Of a stretch of DNA of 64,000 nt, positions 30,216 through 43,900 are shown piece by piece. The position numbers and the translations under genes are program-made. Positions within the stretch are counted from its first letter, which is position 1, and every line of letters starts with the position of its first letter. The stretch lies in the NCBI RefSeq assembly GCF_047495875.1, contig NC_092462.1, positions 25,374,523-25,438,522 on the forward strand, in the 5' to 3' direction. A model generated the notes under the pieces. It had not been told where the DNA came from, did no database searches, and saw only the letters and a list, made by a program, of their open reading frames with translations. The DNA comes from Pithys albifrons albifrons (lineage: Eukaryota; Chordata; Aves; Passeriformes; Thamnophilidae).

Positions 30216-31334
30216 AAAAGGGGGCAAGGGAGAACGAAAGAGATGTTTTTCTATAAAATCTTCCAGTTCATCTAGCCCATCTCAAAGCAGGTACAGACAA
30301 GAATAGTTGCTCAGCATGTGTGTAAAATTGTTTTACTAAATGTGGAAGGAGAAGCATTGATTCAATCTCATGGACATGAGAAGTCAAAATTGCACAGAGT
30401 TGCCATTAGTGCTCTCACCGCTGTGAAATCTGAAAGGAGTGGAACGGCCACTCATTCAGAGGCCAACATAAAGGCAATGAAGGAAAACAAAATTACTCCT
30501 CTGAATTTCCTCTCACTGCTGCCATAATTGGGCACCCCAAGGTATTCTCTTCCCATTCACAATGGTGAGCAGTCAAACCTGTCAGTGCATACATAGTAGG
30601 CAGCACAAAATTGACAGCCAGAACAACTTTTTCATTGATTTTTCATAATATGATCAATAAAATGTTTCGTTATGACACATAAAATCCTATGTGCAATATT
30701 GAAAGATGGGATGGGTGCTGTAAAGTCTGAAGGTAAAAAAAAAAGACCAAAACACTAAAAAGGACCCCCAAAACAGAGATGCAGATCTGCTTACTGATTT
30801 TTCCCTACAAAAAGCCATACAAAATGCATTCCTTTCTAATTCTAATCACATGAAGTACTGGCTAACTGCAAGGGGGGGGAAAAACCCAAAACCCACCAGT
30901 TAGAATGAACTTTTAGGTGAAGTGCCACACAATTCAACAACCACGCTTCTGGTTGTCTCAGACAGCAGGAGCAATGCAAAAGGATGAGCTCTCAGCATCA
31001 CAGGTACACTGTATTGCCTTGTTTGGAAATAATGGCATAAAACACTAAAAGAAACAGCCCACTGAGCAAACTTGACCCCAAACACAAAGTCCAGAAGTGC
31101 ATCTTGCTGCTGGGCCCTATCCCAACTTATCAGCAATGACCTCTGAAGCGCTGATGGGGATTGCAAATGGCCCTGGGCAAAGAGGGTTTTCTACTCAAAT
31201 GCATTCTCTAGTCCACTAAGGGTAAAACAATTGGAGGTGAAGATAATGAAATTCTCTTTCTCTAGTTTAAGTCCATATATGCAGAAAGCAAACACCTCCA
31301 CTCCCTCATTTATCACTGTGGTTGAAGGGCCATT
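28757..31334. other. Intergenic, no gene seen
   Basis: It contains a 24-A run at 30189-30212 followed by GAAAAAAGGGGG. No domain-bearing frame or RNA gene was recognised. Confidence 0.6.
30189..30212. repeat. A24 homopolymer run
   Basis: This is the longest homopolymer in the window. No retrocopy body was recognised upstream of it. Confidence 0.9.
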
Positions 31335-31396
31335 CACTTGAGTCAGACTCGATCATCCCTGTGGGTCCTTTCCAACTCAGAATATTCTGTGGTTTT
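31335..31396 (+). mobile_element. CR1 3'-tail remnant, plus strand
   Basis: GACTCGATCATCCCTGTGGG is followed by TCCTTTCCAACTCAG and ATATTCTGTGG, matching the conserved last ~60 bp of CR1 elements. It is a very short, old copy with no coding part. Confidence 0.75.
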
Positions 31397-34300
31397 TCTT
31401 GAAAGAATGAAACCAATATTTAAGTCTCTAGACAGGACATGCCAAATACAGCACAAACTCTTAGAGCCTTCCAAGGTTTTCAGCATGCACAGCTTGAAAC
31501 CTTTTAAAGACACCTGATTTTTTGAATGTAAGCAGGCACTTGAGTTTCTCTTTAACATCTGACATTAACTGTCCAACACTCAGCTGGCCACTTTGAAAAG
31601 TATTTGAGTCCAGGCTAACTGTGGTTCAGACTACAGTAACAGCTATTTTGATACTTATTAAATCATTATTTCCTCAATTACAGATTTACAATGGTAGACC
31701 TTGCTTATAAGATTTTTGATTGCTCACAAAACAGTCTAGGTACACTGCAAAACCTAGGATGTAAGCAGCACAGATTCTGGGAAATGGTTTATGAAATGCA
31801 CAGTTTTCTCAGAACCCTGCTTACAAGGCTGAGCTCAGACTGGGAGAACTATTTAAGACAAGCTGCCCTGACCCTCTTGCCCTTTCAAGATCCAAGAAAC
31901 CCTTACAACAGCTTAGTTCTCCAAAGGTCCTTCCCAAAAGGCAATTCATAAAGTTTTAAAGGACTAAGAACACAGTGGATACAGGACTTGTGGGAAAGTT
32001 CAAGGCAAGACAAAGCAGCCATTCTGCAGAGTGCGACAGAACAACCATGAAGGTAGAACTGGCACATAAGCAAGTGAACTGCACTCACTCTTGCCTATTT
32101 GTCAGCAGTACAAGAACCAGGCAAGTTTTGCAGAACTCCAGCCAGGCTCACCACAGTTTTTACTCCAAGATGCGCACAAGCTGTACTGAACTAGAAGCAC
32201 CATCTGGTAACTGCTACCAATAAAAGCAAGACATGGACTGGAGGTTTCTGAATGGATCATATGGGATAAAAGAAAGACTGGCTTGACAGAGAAAAAAAGG
32301 AAAATATTCCATCTCTTTCAATTTTCTCCTCATAGAAAAAAAACAAAACCAGTGAAAAACAGCATAATCCTGCCATAATAGAAAAAAGAAGAAAGAGAGT
32401 CTGAAGAAACAAATTGTAACTGGTTTTTGCTGTAGATGTGACTTCACAGTTGCCTGTTGCAACGCAGGAGTCAGGCCGAGACAAAGCGGCAAAGGTAATC
32501 TATGCATGTCTGGTTTCTCAATACCATGGGCCTCCATCTGACAGGCTCCATGAGCAGAGACCTGAACACAAACCATGACCAGACAGTGCCACCACCTCCA
32601 GGGCATGCCCCTGGGAACCGTGCAGGAAGAGGTCGTGTATAAAATGATTCCATAGGAATGGTAGAGAAATCGATCGAGGCAGCCAGAACAGAGTTTTTAG
32701 AGCTGGTGTCATATGCAGCATGGGAGTACCAAGACATCATGAAAGACTGCAAGAAGTCTCAATTCTCTTCAGGTTCCTGTGAGTTTTGGCAGTTTCCAGC
32801 TTTCTCCAGGAATGTGAAGATTTACTCTTCTGCATCCATTTTTCAGGTACTGAAGAGATCTATGTGCCCGTGTTAGAAATAGATTTCTTCTAACAGAAAG
32901 GTAACCAGGGTCTTTAGTCAGCATCATTACTGATACGCATCAGTTATAAGACATCTTTCATCTGCTAAGAAATCATGCTTTCCTCATCCCTCAATAGGCT
33001 CAGATCATTAAACCTCACTGTATGCTGATTGCAGCTTTGCAGGAGCCATATGACCCTTTCAGAGCTTTCCCCTCTACTATCAGGCTCACCACCCTGACTC
33101 AACGTATCAGCTGGTAAGTAGGAAAAATAAAAAGCCATTCTGAGATCTATTAGGTGAATTCTAATTGCCATTGTGCTATTTCTGTTCACAAAGTATTGTT
33201 TTAACAAATTGTATGTTTGTGCACTGCCCTTCATCAGCCCAAAATAAAATAAATAAATAAAAAGCAAAGCAAGAAACCCCACCCAGCAACCCTACCAACC
33301 AAAAAACCCCCACCTAAACAAAAAAACCTGGTTATGCCTTCAAGATATTTTTCTGTCTCATGTATTCCTATGATCATCTATACTAATTCCAGAAAATTAA
33401 CAAGAAACTTCAACAGGAGTTCACACAGGACTCTGGAAAGGAATATCATACCAGGTTCTGCAGCCATTGAAATACCTATCTCTTGGTGCTTGTAACTCAA
33501 AGTGTTTCCAGAAGATCAGAAATTATACTTACGGGCTTTCTTTATTCCCCTCCTCTCTCTTTTTATACCCTCTCTACCTCCCATCACAGTAACTCAATAA
33601 CCTGTTTACCATGCCTACAGAAACCAGTATAGTTGTAACCTCCAAGAGCATTAATAAAAGGCTTTTCTTACAAAGTGGCAAAGAATAGGATCTAAACCAA
33701 GAAGCTATGCAAGACCCAAAATTTACTGATATGCACTGTGACCCTTTCACATCTTTCATTTTAGGAGAAGCAAAAAATATGAATTTAAGCCCCTCAGTTT
33801 GGATACTTTGAAAGGAACTCTTACATGGGAGCCACACCCACACTGGAGGGCTATTTTTGATCTTAAGGCACCTTGAAAATAAGAAATGAAAAATCAAGCT
33901 GGGGATGACTAATTCTCTTAGGTTGGAAGATGGCATGATGACTGGGTAACTAATTAATTATATTCAGAAAGTCTGGGAAGAAAGTAATGCACTGTAATGT
34001 AACAAGTGAACAGGAGGTAAGGAAAGCCTGGGAGTGAATGCCAGAACTTCCACACACATTAGAAGCAAGTCAGTCTCGTTCTTTTCCGAAGTCTTTCACA
34101 AGAAGTAAACACCTGCACTTCTGTAGCCAAAACAGACATCTCATAAAATGGCCTGACTCATTCTGGATACAGTCAGCATACAAGTTCATTTATTTGGTTG
34201 GTAAACTGTCAGTAAGTTGTGTAAACAGGTTAAGATCATCTTGTTCCTTCACCTGCTCTGTGCCAGGTTTGCTCCCACTGGGCTTGTCCCCGGTGGAACA

Positions 34301-37300
34301 GGGACATACCTTTGCTAATGAGCACTCTAAAGCCTCCACCCTGCACAACTGGGAGCTGTGTCTCCGTTTGAATAATTGCACTTCTAACACAGTTTGCTCC
34401 TTATCAGCTGAAGGGAGGGGTTTCATGCTGTTAAGTAAATGCTTGCAAGCTCCACAGGAAGAAAGTGTAAGCTGTGATTTCTTCTGTAATGCACAGAAAG
34501 CATTAGCAATGTGAGTAAACAGAGAGAAAGGTCAGTAACAGCCAGTTAATAAACCAATTCACACTTCTTAGCTGGAACTCAGTCTCTTAAAGTTAGTACA
34601 AATCTAGTTGAAGCCTGAAACATTATCAGATGCAGGCAGTGTCATTTGTTACTATCTCAAATTTCTGTTTAGTAACCCACGGTTAAATGGTGGTATCAAT
34701 TCTCTTTACAGGAGGTTTTGCTTGTTTTCTTAGGCCCTAAGACACCAACCCAACTTAGACATACAAGCTCTTGTGCTGAGACATATTTACTTCCAAAATG
34801 TGTTACTTATAACACTAAGGAAAGTCTTAACGCTGTATTAAAAACTCAGACAATCATTAGCTGTAAGAGCCTTTAATCACGGCCTGAAAATGGTTCAGTG
34901 CAGGACCAGACTCGTCCAAACATCACAAAACTTCCTTTCTCTTTCCACCGACAACCCAACAAGGGACACAAGCACTTGACTTTCTCACGAGACTTCACAA
35001 TAACCTTAATCACTGCCTCACGCTCTTTCCCTCGATGCATCAATGTAACACACAGCACACCCCACATCGTGGCTCATCTCGGGGTTTGCTTATGGAACAC
35101 CTCCAGGCAAGGAGCCTGGCATGGTATTACAGACACCCTCCCCTCCCCCAGGTCATTTCATCACATATGGAACACATAAAGAATGTGGATAGTTACACCA
35201 CAGCACAATACAGCAGCATAACCCAGAGTGGTTTTATCATTTCCCAACTGGGTTATGTGTTTACTTTAAAAAGTAATATTAAAAACTATCAAGTTGAAAA
35301 AAATCCAACCACACCTTGTCAGTTGCCAGGTACTTTATGACAAAGTACTTTCATATGTTTCAGTATTTTCTTTCCTGACAGTGCTGAGGGCTAACAGCAA
35401 GGAATTCAGCTCATAGAGGCATTCAAGCAGCTCCATAGGTAACACTGCTTGAGTGGAACTTGGGACTCTGTTAACAGAATCACTGAGCTCACCCAAAGTC
35501 CATGGACAATCAGATTCCTCAGGAGATGCAGGGGCAGACAAGTGGCACAGCCCAGGATCCCTGGCAGAAGCTTCTACAGCCTCCTTGGGACCTTCAGGTA
35601 CTTACTGAGAAGCAGCATCACTAATCCATGATGCACACCCTCTGCTTAAAAGAAAGCCTCTCTAGTCCTACTTGAAGGGCAGGAGTCATTGCCTTCAGAC
35701 CACAACCAGTCTGGTATATAGCTGAGTTGTAGAAGATTATGCCTTAAACCCACTCTGTTCCGGAAGGGATCCAAATTTATAATTTGTAGTTCCCAAGAAA
35801 GCATCTTAACACTTAAGCTAACAGTACCCAAGAGTCTGAGCTTTCTCCTTGTTTCCAGCAGCTGCTCATGCATTTATCATTATATGGAGAAGAGCATGAA
35901 ACACTAGAGGCTCCCTCTCCATTTGAGGCGTAGGCACTCAGACAGTAACTGTCTCAGGTTGCAAGATTAATTCAAAACTCTGGATGAAGGCTGCTCCCCC
36001 TGAGCAACCATCCACTCCCACCTCAATGGAGAACTCCACTGTGAGGCACAAGGTGGACACTTCAAGCCCTAAGCCCAAAAAAAGAGTTGCACTTGCTGCC
36101 TCCTCACAATTACCTACTACCGTAACCTCCTTTCTCTTTCTACTAAGCTTTGCATTTCAGCCAAGCTGCCCTTTCATGAAGGGAATTACACTTCTACAGT
36201 ATCAGAGCAATGATACCCAAGATAGCTATAAAGAACAACAGTCCTGCTAATAAATCCTGCTGGTCCACTTGCACTACAAGGAAAAGGAACACACACTCTG
36301 AGGTGAAAACATGGCTGGAAGGCTAAGAGGCAACAAAGAGCATAGTTCTTAGTGCTTTCCAACACACAAACTCCTTCAAAGTTAAAGCTTCAGGATTTCT
36401 TGCCAGTTACACTGCTCAATGCTTTCCAGATACACTAGCAGTAACTACTAAACCAAACTCACCTTCTTGTTTTCCTTTAAAGGCTGCTATAATCTACTTT
36501 GAAAATAGTCCTCCTCTTCTTTGCTTTTGTTTTGTAACCTCATTTCAGAGGCAGACTGCACCCTCGAAAGGGAAAACTCCCCTCACATGTGGAAAGCAGC
36601 CCCCACCCCAGTGCTGGAGTAGTCCCAGTCACACCCACTCTGCCCAGCTGCAAACACTCTCAACCAGCCCAAGCCAATAAAGAGCAGGTGAACACATTAT
36701 TAAAAAGCCATAGTATTATATCAAAACCAGAGCGGTTTCAGCTGGATGCTTTCCTCTGCAACACTGCCTGTCATTTTCACCTATAAACTGAAATACTGTG
36801 CCCTTGACTGGTTCTGCCTCATAGGTGTGCCAATTTATCTTAAAAAAAAGGAAATGACCGAACCTTTTTGCATTCCTACCAGTTAATTGAATTTAACTGG
36901 GTGGGGAGGAAGAGAAATTTCTCTCCACTGGTTTGGTTACTTTCTGTGTAATGCTGTAATTCAACTTTTCTCTGACACTACAGAACCCGGCCATCCCTTG
37001 CTTAACAGAAAACTCCCATTCAGGGAGTCCAGACGGTTTCTGTGACTCCACAGCAGTCTGTCTGAGACTGCTGTCTGGGGCACAGAAGCATAATTATACT
37101 AATTATGAAAGAGAAAAGATAATAGATACAGAGGTTCTTTTCCCTAATCAGCTCTAGGTCAAGGCTTTACCTACAGCTAACAAGGAAATAATCCATTAAT
37201 GAGCCCACATCAGGAACTGGCATAGTCACAGCAGTGCAAACACAGAAAGTCATAATCTGCAACAAATGGGTTAGAGCTACACTTAAAAAAATGGCAGTCT

Positions 37301-38113
37301 TAGGTTTATTTAACTAAAGACATCATTATCTTTAAACTACAATTGTCTCAGTGCTTGTTCTTAGCTTAGAAAGAAGGCATCTATCTAAAGCAAGAAATGC
37401 AGCATACCAAAATTTCAGAGTTAGGGCTACCAAAGTAAATGCTAAAAGTCCAGTTCAAGCTGTGAAAATGCCAATGCATTATACCAAGAATTTGGAAAGG
37501 TACTTCTTCCTTATTTCTCCTGCTAAGCATGCTGCTTGTTCAAGAGAAAGATGCCATTCATTCTTGAATGATGCTAATACACAGCTCACCAGGATGCCAG
37601 GTGTTAGACCATCCCAGAGCTTAGAGGTTTCTGGAGAAACTGGACTGCTTTTTTCCTTGTGCAACTATTTTATTATGTACTTTACATACAAATGGAAGAC
37701 TAAGGAATTGATTCTTAGGTCCACAAAAATACCAGCACAGGTTTTGCTTATGATATAGCTGGATTTCTTTTCTGTAACAGCTGGTAGATGTCCCACCAGC
37801 AGCAGAAGTGCAACGAAATGCAAGGAGCTGACTGTCAGCACTGTCATCGATGCTTCTGAGAGCAAAGCGATGCACAGGTTGGAAGCGACCCTCACCATGC
37901 CTCTGCTGTTGCTGTGACTGATAAGCTGTTCAGGGCAGCAGGCTGGAAGCAAGCCTGCTTTTTGTTTTCCTTTCAGGAAAGAAACCATCGCACAGATGCA
38001 AACCATGACTGACAGGTGCTCTGCCAGCAGCCTGCGGTGCAGGTGGGACACAGGGTCTGGCTTTATGTTAGCTCCTCTAATTCTGTTTCAGCTGTCATAA
38101 TTGTGTAGTTATT

Positions 38114-38124
38114 GGGGGGGGGGG
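38114..38124 (+). repeat. G11 homopolymer run
   Basis: Eleven consecutive G are embedded in AT-rich DNA. The run is prone to slippage; no gene is associated. Confidence 0.9.
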
Positions 38125-40888
38125 TGTTAATGTATATTTAATATACAGCCTGCTGGGAGGAGGGTTTGGGAATAAAGTAGTGCCAAATGACACTCTTTAC
38201 TCTGGAAGTGTGTGTTTGTACAGAGTTTAGTGGTGATATTGCCCCCTAAGGAACAAGCTACTAATCTATTTGTGGACGTAGGGTTTTGGCACAGCAGGGC
38301 TACACAAAAGGACATAAACTACTGTAGTCTCTATTTTGCAGCAAAAGCAACAATTGTGATTTCAGCATGTAGGTTCCCCATGCAATGTGCAGGAAAGGGC
38401 TTGATGCTACAGAGCATGATCCATGCAGCTCCAGGGAGCACCGAGGAGGGAGAAGCTCCTTAAACTCATCTCTTCAGAAGGCTCAGGCTCTTCAAGCAGG
38501 GCAACAGGAGGCCCTTCTTTCCTTTTGCAGTTCAGCACATTGAGCTCTGCCCTGACTACCTCCTAGCTCTCATGAGGAAGGGCAACATCTTTGCTACACA
38601 GCATGACCAGAGGAAGCAGCAGTTTCTTTGCCCTTCCTTAGTGGTTAGAGCACTCATTCAGGATGTGGGAATAAAACATAGTTCCGTGTCTGCTTGCTGG
38701 AACTCAGATCCATCTGTTCAGTTTCGCAAGGGCTGAATTTCCTCAGAAATTGGAGAACTGACCACCAGGAGCCATTGTGTAAAAAGACCACTCTGGAAGC
38801 TGCTTGGATTAAGCACTGCAGGGAGAGCAGCCTGTCCATGGCTCAGGTGAGACAGATGTGCCACCACTTAACCCTGAAGAAAACAAAGACTATTCTGAGA
38901 ACAGTAACAGCAGGACTGTCCAGGTCTGAGGATTTACGTACAAAAACCTAGGATCATATAGTTTCCCAGTTTAGATGATCACAGCTGGCTGCAACAGGAG
39001 CTGTACTAGTTCCTCTTGCGGACCAGTGCCTGCGACTCCCATGCTCCAGACCAGAGGCAGGAGAAACAGCATCTCTTGTCTATAATAATCAGACTCACCA
39101 GAACAGAGCCCAAGCACAGTGCTTCCCAACAACCAATAAATAAATCAATCATTGGACTATCTGCCCCTTCAGAACATTAAACAAACAATATGCAAGGCTA
39201 TGCTTGCTTCCCTGTTACTAAAATTTCCCAACCAAAATTGAAGCTAAAACTCTGTATATCTGCTATTTTTATTTGCTCATTTCCTCCCACGTTGTTGATA
39301 TGCTGAAATATGTAAGAACACACACATGGTACAGTTTGAGCATTTTACTTTCCATAATCCTTCCTGGGATTACGTCCTTTGTTTTATGGCAGACCAGCAA
39401 TCCAGGATTGCAGCCTGAGAAACACTGGTACAATGATGGTTCTTCAGATACTCTATCCTTTTCTAAAAAAAATATTTCATTTCTGAATGTAATGGGAAAC
39501 AGCTATTCAAATCCAGGCAAGGCAGTATCCACTGTCTGGTATTAAGAAAATCTTACATTCTTGTGTCAAAGACAGAGGTCATAGCTGTTTGTTTGTGATC
39601 ACAGTTAAGAGTTCAGAGACAAATAAGGAAAGCATTCACTGTAACTGAATTATTAGGTTCAGTTGCAGGAATAGGAGAACTAGCTTACACTCTAAACAGG
39701 ATAAACCAGCTCACACTGGTTTACATAAAACACCCTAAATAACACTGCCAACATAGTGTGTCAAATCACGGAACCGACGGACCATGGGATCAAGTTGCTG
39801 TAGGATAATCAACAAGTCCTCTGAGAGAGACTAAGCTTATCTTCAAAGAACTGGTATTCACCTACTGCTTCTTTGTTTCTTCAAGTGCCTCATGCTCTTA
39901 CACCCAACTTTTCTTTATAAAAACTTAGAATGCCAAAAAGATGGTAAAGTACAAATATAGTATGGAGAACATCTAAACTTCTCTGTTCAAACGCACACTT
40001 TTTGGCTTACACCTATCACACAACCCTCAACACACACAGCTAAGCACTATGCTCCTTCCAAGTCCCCTTCTTACAACCCTGCACTTGTCATATTATCTTC
40101 TAGACTCCCATCCAGCTGAAGTAGCCCTGGCTGATGTACATGGATAGACATCATGAAGAAATTGCTTTGTATTGTTGAATACTGAATTTAAGCATATCTG
40201 CAGTACACTGCATTCTGGGTCTGTCTGACTCTGGCTCCCCTGCCTCAGTATGTCCCCGTGCTTTTACTTCTGTAATCCAGAAACAAGTCAATCACTGTAG
40301 CATTCTCAAATATGATTTTAAAAATGACACAATGAAAGTCCATTTTTATTTGTCCCAGTAATTACATATTACAGCTGCCTGACTCAGCTTTTGGGGTGGT
40401 TTGCTTGTTCCTGAGGTTTTGGTGCTTTTCAGGAATATGATTCTGTTTTGATTCAAAAACAGGAGAAAACAAGGGAAAGTAACTGTTACCTTTAAAAATC
40501 GATGAACATGAAAGCTGCGTATTCTTTTTCAAGTAATCCATGTCATTTCCTGCCCCTTTATTTGTGATTGCAATTATTCCTACGTTGATAATGTAGGAGT
40601 CATAAGGCAATTTACTTGCTTTTAACTATGTTGACCATGCAAAGCAGATTTTAATCTAAACAATAAGCAGATTCAAGTCAGAAATAAACATGTTGGTCTC
40701 CAAGTAAATGAAGCCTACAGGGTATTCTCAGAGTAAAATTTTTCAGGATTAGTTCCACTGATATTTGTTAAGTGAAATAAATCGGCAATAGTCCCTTTAT
40801 TGACAATAAAGCCAGAAAGCACAGTCATTCCAATCTTGATTTTCTTTCTAAACAATTATACAAGGCCACCAGTTCTGGGTGCTTTTCC

Positions 40889-40908
40889 TTTTTTTTTTTT
40901 TTTTTTTT
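40889..40908. repeat. T20 homopolymer run
   Basis: Twenty consecutive T on the plus strand (A on the minus). No retroposed body was recognised on either side. Confidence 0.9.
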
Positions 40909-43900
40909 GAGTACACAGCACAGATGTAGTTAAACCAAATCCAAAATGCATCTGCCCACACTGTTGTCAGTGCTGCATTTCCCCTGACCTATTTACTGAA
41001 GAACAAATTGCACTGCAGATTTATGGGGTCTGAAAAATGCCATTAGTGAGAATTTGATTTGCATAATTACAGTATCACCATTGAAAGTAAATGTTATTTA
41101 TTATCACAAAAAAGCAACAAAGTTGAAGTGGTGTTATTAGGTCACTTGCATTGCAACAGGGAGAAAGGTCAAAAACCTTTAGCAGTTTGAAAAAAAGCTA
41201 AGTATCATCCAAAGTAGGTCACTTCCAAACACCTAATGCATTCCTAACAACAATTCACTGCAGTTACCATATTTTATGACTCCCAAGGATGCAGTTAAAC
41301 ATCTGCAATTTCACTATTTCATAGTTCATAACATTTGCTTAAAATTTTGACAAATCATTGTGCAGGTAACAAGTCCAGTAGTTGAAGAAGCAATGAACCC
41401 AGCTGTTCAGCATGCTCAAGAAAGGATTATTTCCACTGACAGGTCATAGAGGATTTTCTTGCTGTTGTTTAATACCTGCAACAGCTGACAAAACAGCTGC
41501 TCGTATGGAACACTTCAAAATGCCCCAAAGTTTTTAGGGTTGTTGTTTTTAGGGAGCTTTTTCTGGGTTTTGGGGAGGTTTGTTTGGTGTTTCTTCAAAA
41601 AGGAAGAAAAAAATGCACAGCTCACAACCAACCTGAGATCTTTCAATTTCATAGAATCCCTGTTCTTTTACAAAGCATAGCAGTCTTCCATGTAAAATAG
41701 TGGCACAGGCATATCATAACGGCCTCATGAAATAACCAAGGCTGTTTTAAATACATTCAGCATGAGGTACTGAAGTCTTGGAGCACTCAGAATGGCAGAG
41801 AAATATTACGCGGCCAACAGTGAAGAGCATCTCACTCCTGCCCTTCCACAGAAGCGGCCATGGCCACCCATAGGGCAGCATCCCTTGAGGACTCGCCTTC
41901 AGCAAGAGTCTAACCCCCTATTCCAGGTTCCTCTCTCCTTGTAATTACAGGAAGTGAAATTGGTGTCTCAACTCTTCTGTGGCTTTCAAATTCACACACT
42001 TTCTCCATCACAACATCTAGTCAAACGTGCCTCTCCCATCCTTTTCTGATGTGTCCCATGAAGCGAACTAATTACAACGTCTGCTTTCCCCTCCTCTACC
42101 TGATTTCCACCTTGAGTGTTGAACTGAGTTTAGAGAATGCAAATAGCACATCTGATTCAGCAGTTCTGCTATTAATCAGACAAGGAACTACAGGCTTGCT
42201 GCACCTTACTGGTCACAACTCCTTGTAGAGTTCAGCATTCACTTGTGGTGCTGTAGTTTCAAACAGGCTGAGAGCAGTAACTTCACTGGTTTCCCCTCAT
42301 CTAGGTCAGGAACTTCCCAAACTGTGGTTTCCACACCATGCATGATGTGCAAAGCCAGTTCAAACAGATACATGCTAAAATCAGACCCGCCCACAGTTGT
42401 TTCTCTGGAGGAAATGGGGACAGTAAACACTGCCCATGCAGCTGAAGGCTTCCTCCTGTGCCTGTCAGCAGCCCCAGGACTGCCACCACATCTCTTTTTG
42501 TGACAAAAGTCCATGCTGAAGGTGGAAATTAGCAATCTTCAAGCATTTACTCATCTGCACAAGAATTCTTTTGCTGTTTTGCCTTGTAAGCCTGGGCTCT
42601 ATGCACAAGGGTATTTGTGTTTCACCAATCATTATTTTCACTTCCCAGCATGAAGTACAGCACTAGACTTCTTGTGCCACACTGACAGTGGGTCCCAGCA
42701 GTCTCTCTGCCTTCCCTTTCCCTGACTTGTCCTGAAGTAACCAACAGACTACTTTGTGAGGATGTAACGTGATCATGCAGTGTTGCCGACCACGCTCTAG
42801 TGAGACCGCACACACCAATATGATGTTCAAGTTTATTCAAAAAAACAGGTATATTTTACCTTAAGTGACCCTGCCCTAGGTGCAGAGGGCTGACTCCAAT
42901 TGGTTGAGGCTGGAAACATGTCCTTTTAAGGTGAAAATGAAACTTGTAAGGTGGTCCTTTGGACCTACCTGAATTAGAGGCTGCAACAATGCAGCCATGC
43001 AGCTGTGAGCTGTCATCTGACTGCCATGTGGCTTTAACTTGGAAACTAATCTGGATGAAGCTGTCATTTTCCCTCATCTTAGCTTTCTTCTTTCCATACC
43101 TTATGGAAGTCTCTTAGAGATTCATATGGCATTTTTACACTCAGGGTATTGCAGCATTTGCCACAACCTCATTTCACTATCATGGAAAGCAAACTTCAGG
43201 ACATTCAACCAAGTCTTGCATGAGGATGGTGGGGAAGAAAGAGCAACTACGGTAACTCCTATCTCCATGCATACCTCCATAGGAAGCAGCACGCTTCCAG
43301 GAAAACAGTACCCTGAGCTGACACACCGCACCACTTCCCCTTTCCTGTCCCTGTCCCTGCACAGGCAGCGAGAGGGAGAACCTCTGTGGTTATTGTCTTG
43401 GCCTCTTCTGCCAGGCAAGCAGGAGCGAGGGAAGGGAGGGAAGAGGGCTGACTGCTCGGGAAGCAGCGGCTTAGCTACCCCTGCTGATGGCTGGCAGCAG
43501 TGCGGGGCACCGGCACCGCCCTCAGTGCGGGTCTTGGGAAGGGGCTGCCATTTCTCACTGCTCTAAACGAAGCTCCATATGTAGGTGTTTAACCAAGAGT
43601 CACCCAAACATCACTAAATGACTCAGTTTGTAATAAAACTTGAAAGCCCTGATGCTGTAAATCTTCCACTTGCTGTAACCACTAAATCACGTATAGAAAT
43701 CAACATCTGTAATACATCTTCAGACTCACAAAGCATGACCACACTTTAAATTTGGGATCTGGAATGCAAGAGACAGTTTTCCAACTACTTCAAGAGGGAA
43801 AATTAACTCAGGCTTAATCGCACTGTTTGTTTTGGATAACGTTTTCATTTTAACTTAATCTTTTATGCATCCCCTTCCCTCCAAACATATTTCCTTAAGG

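Noticed and set aside
43039..43566. Plus-strand 175-residue open frame
   Set aside because: It has no recognisable domain, an odd composition following a GC-rich patch, overlapping frames on the other strand and no splice context; chance is likely.
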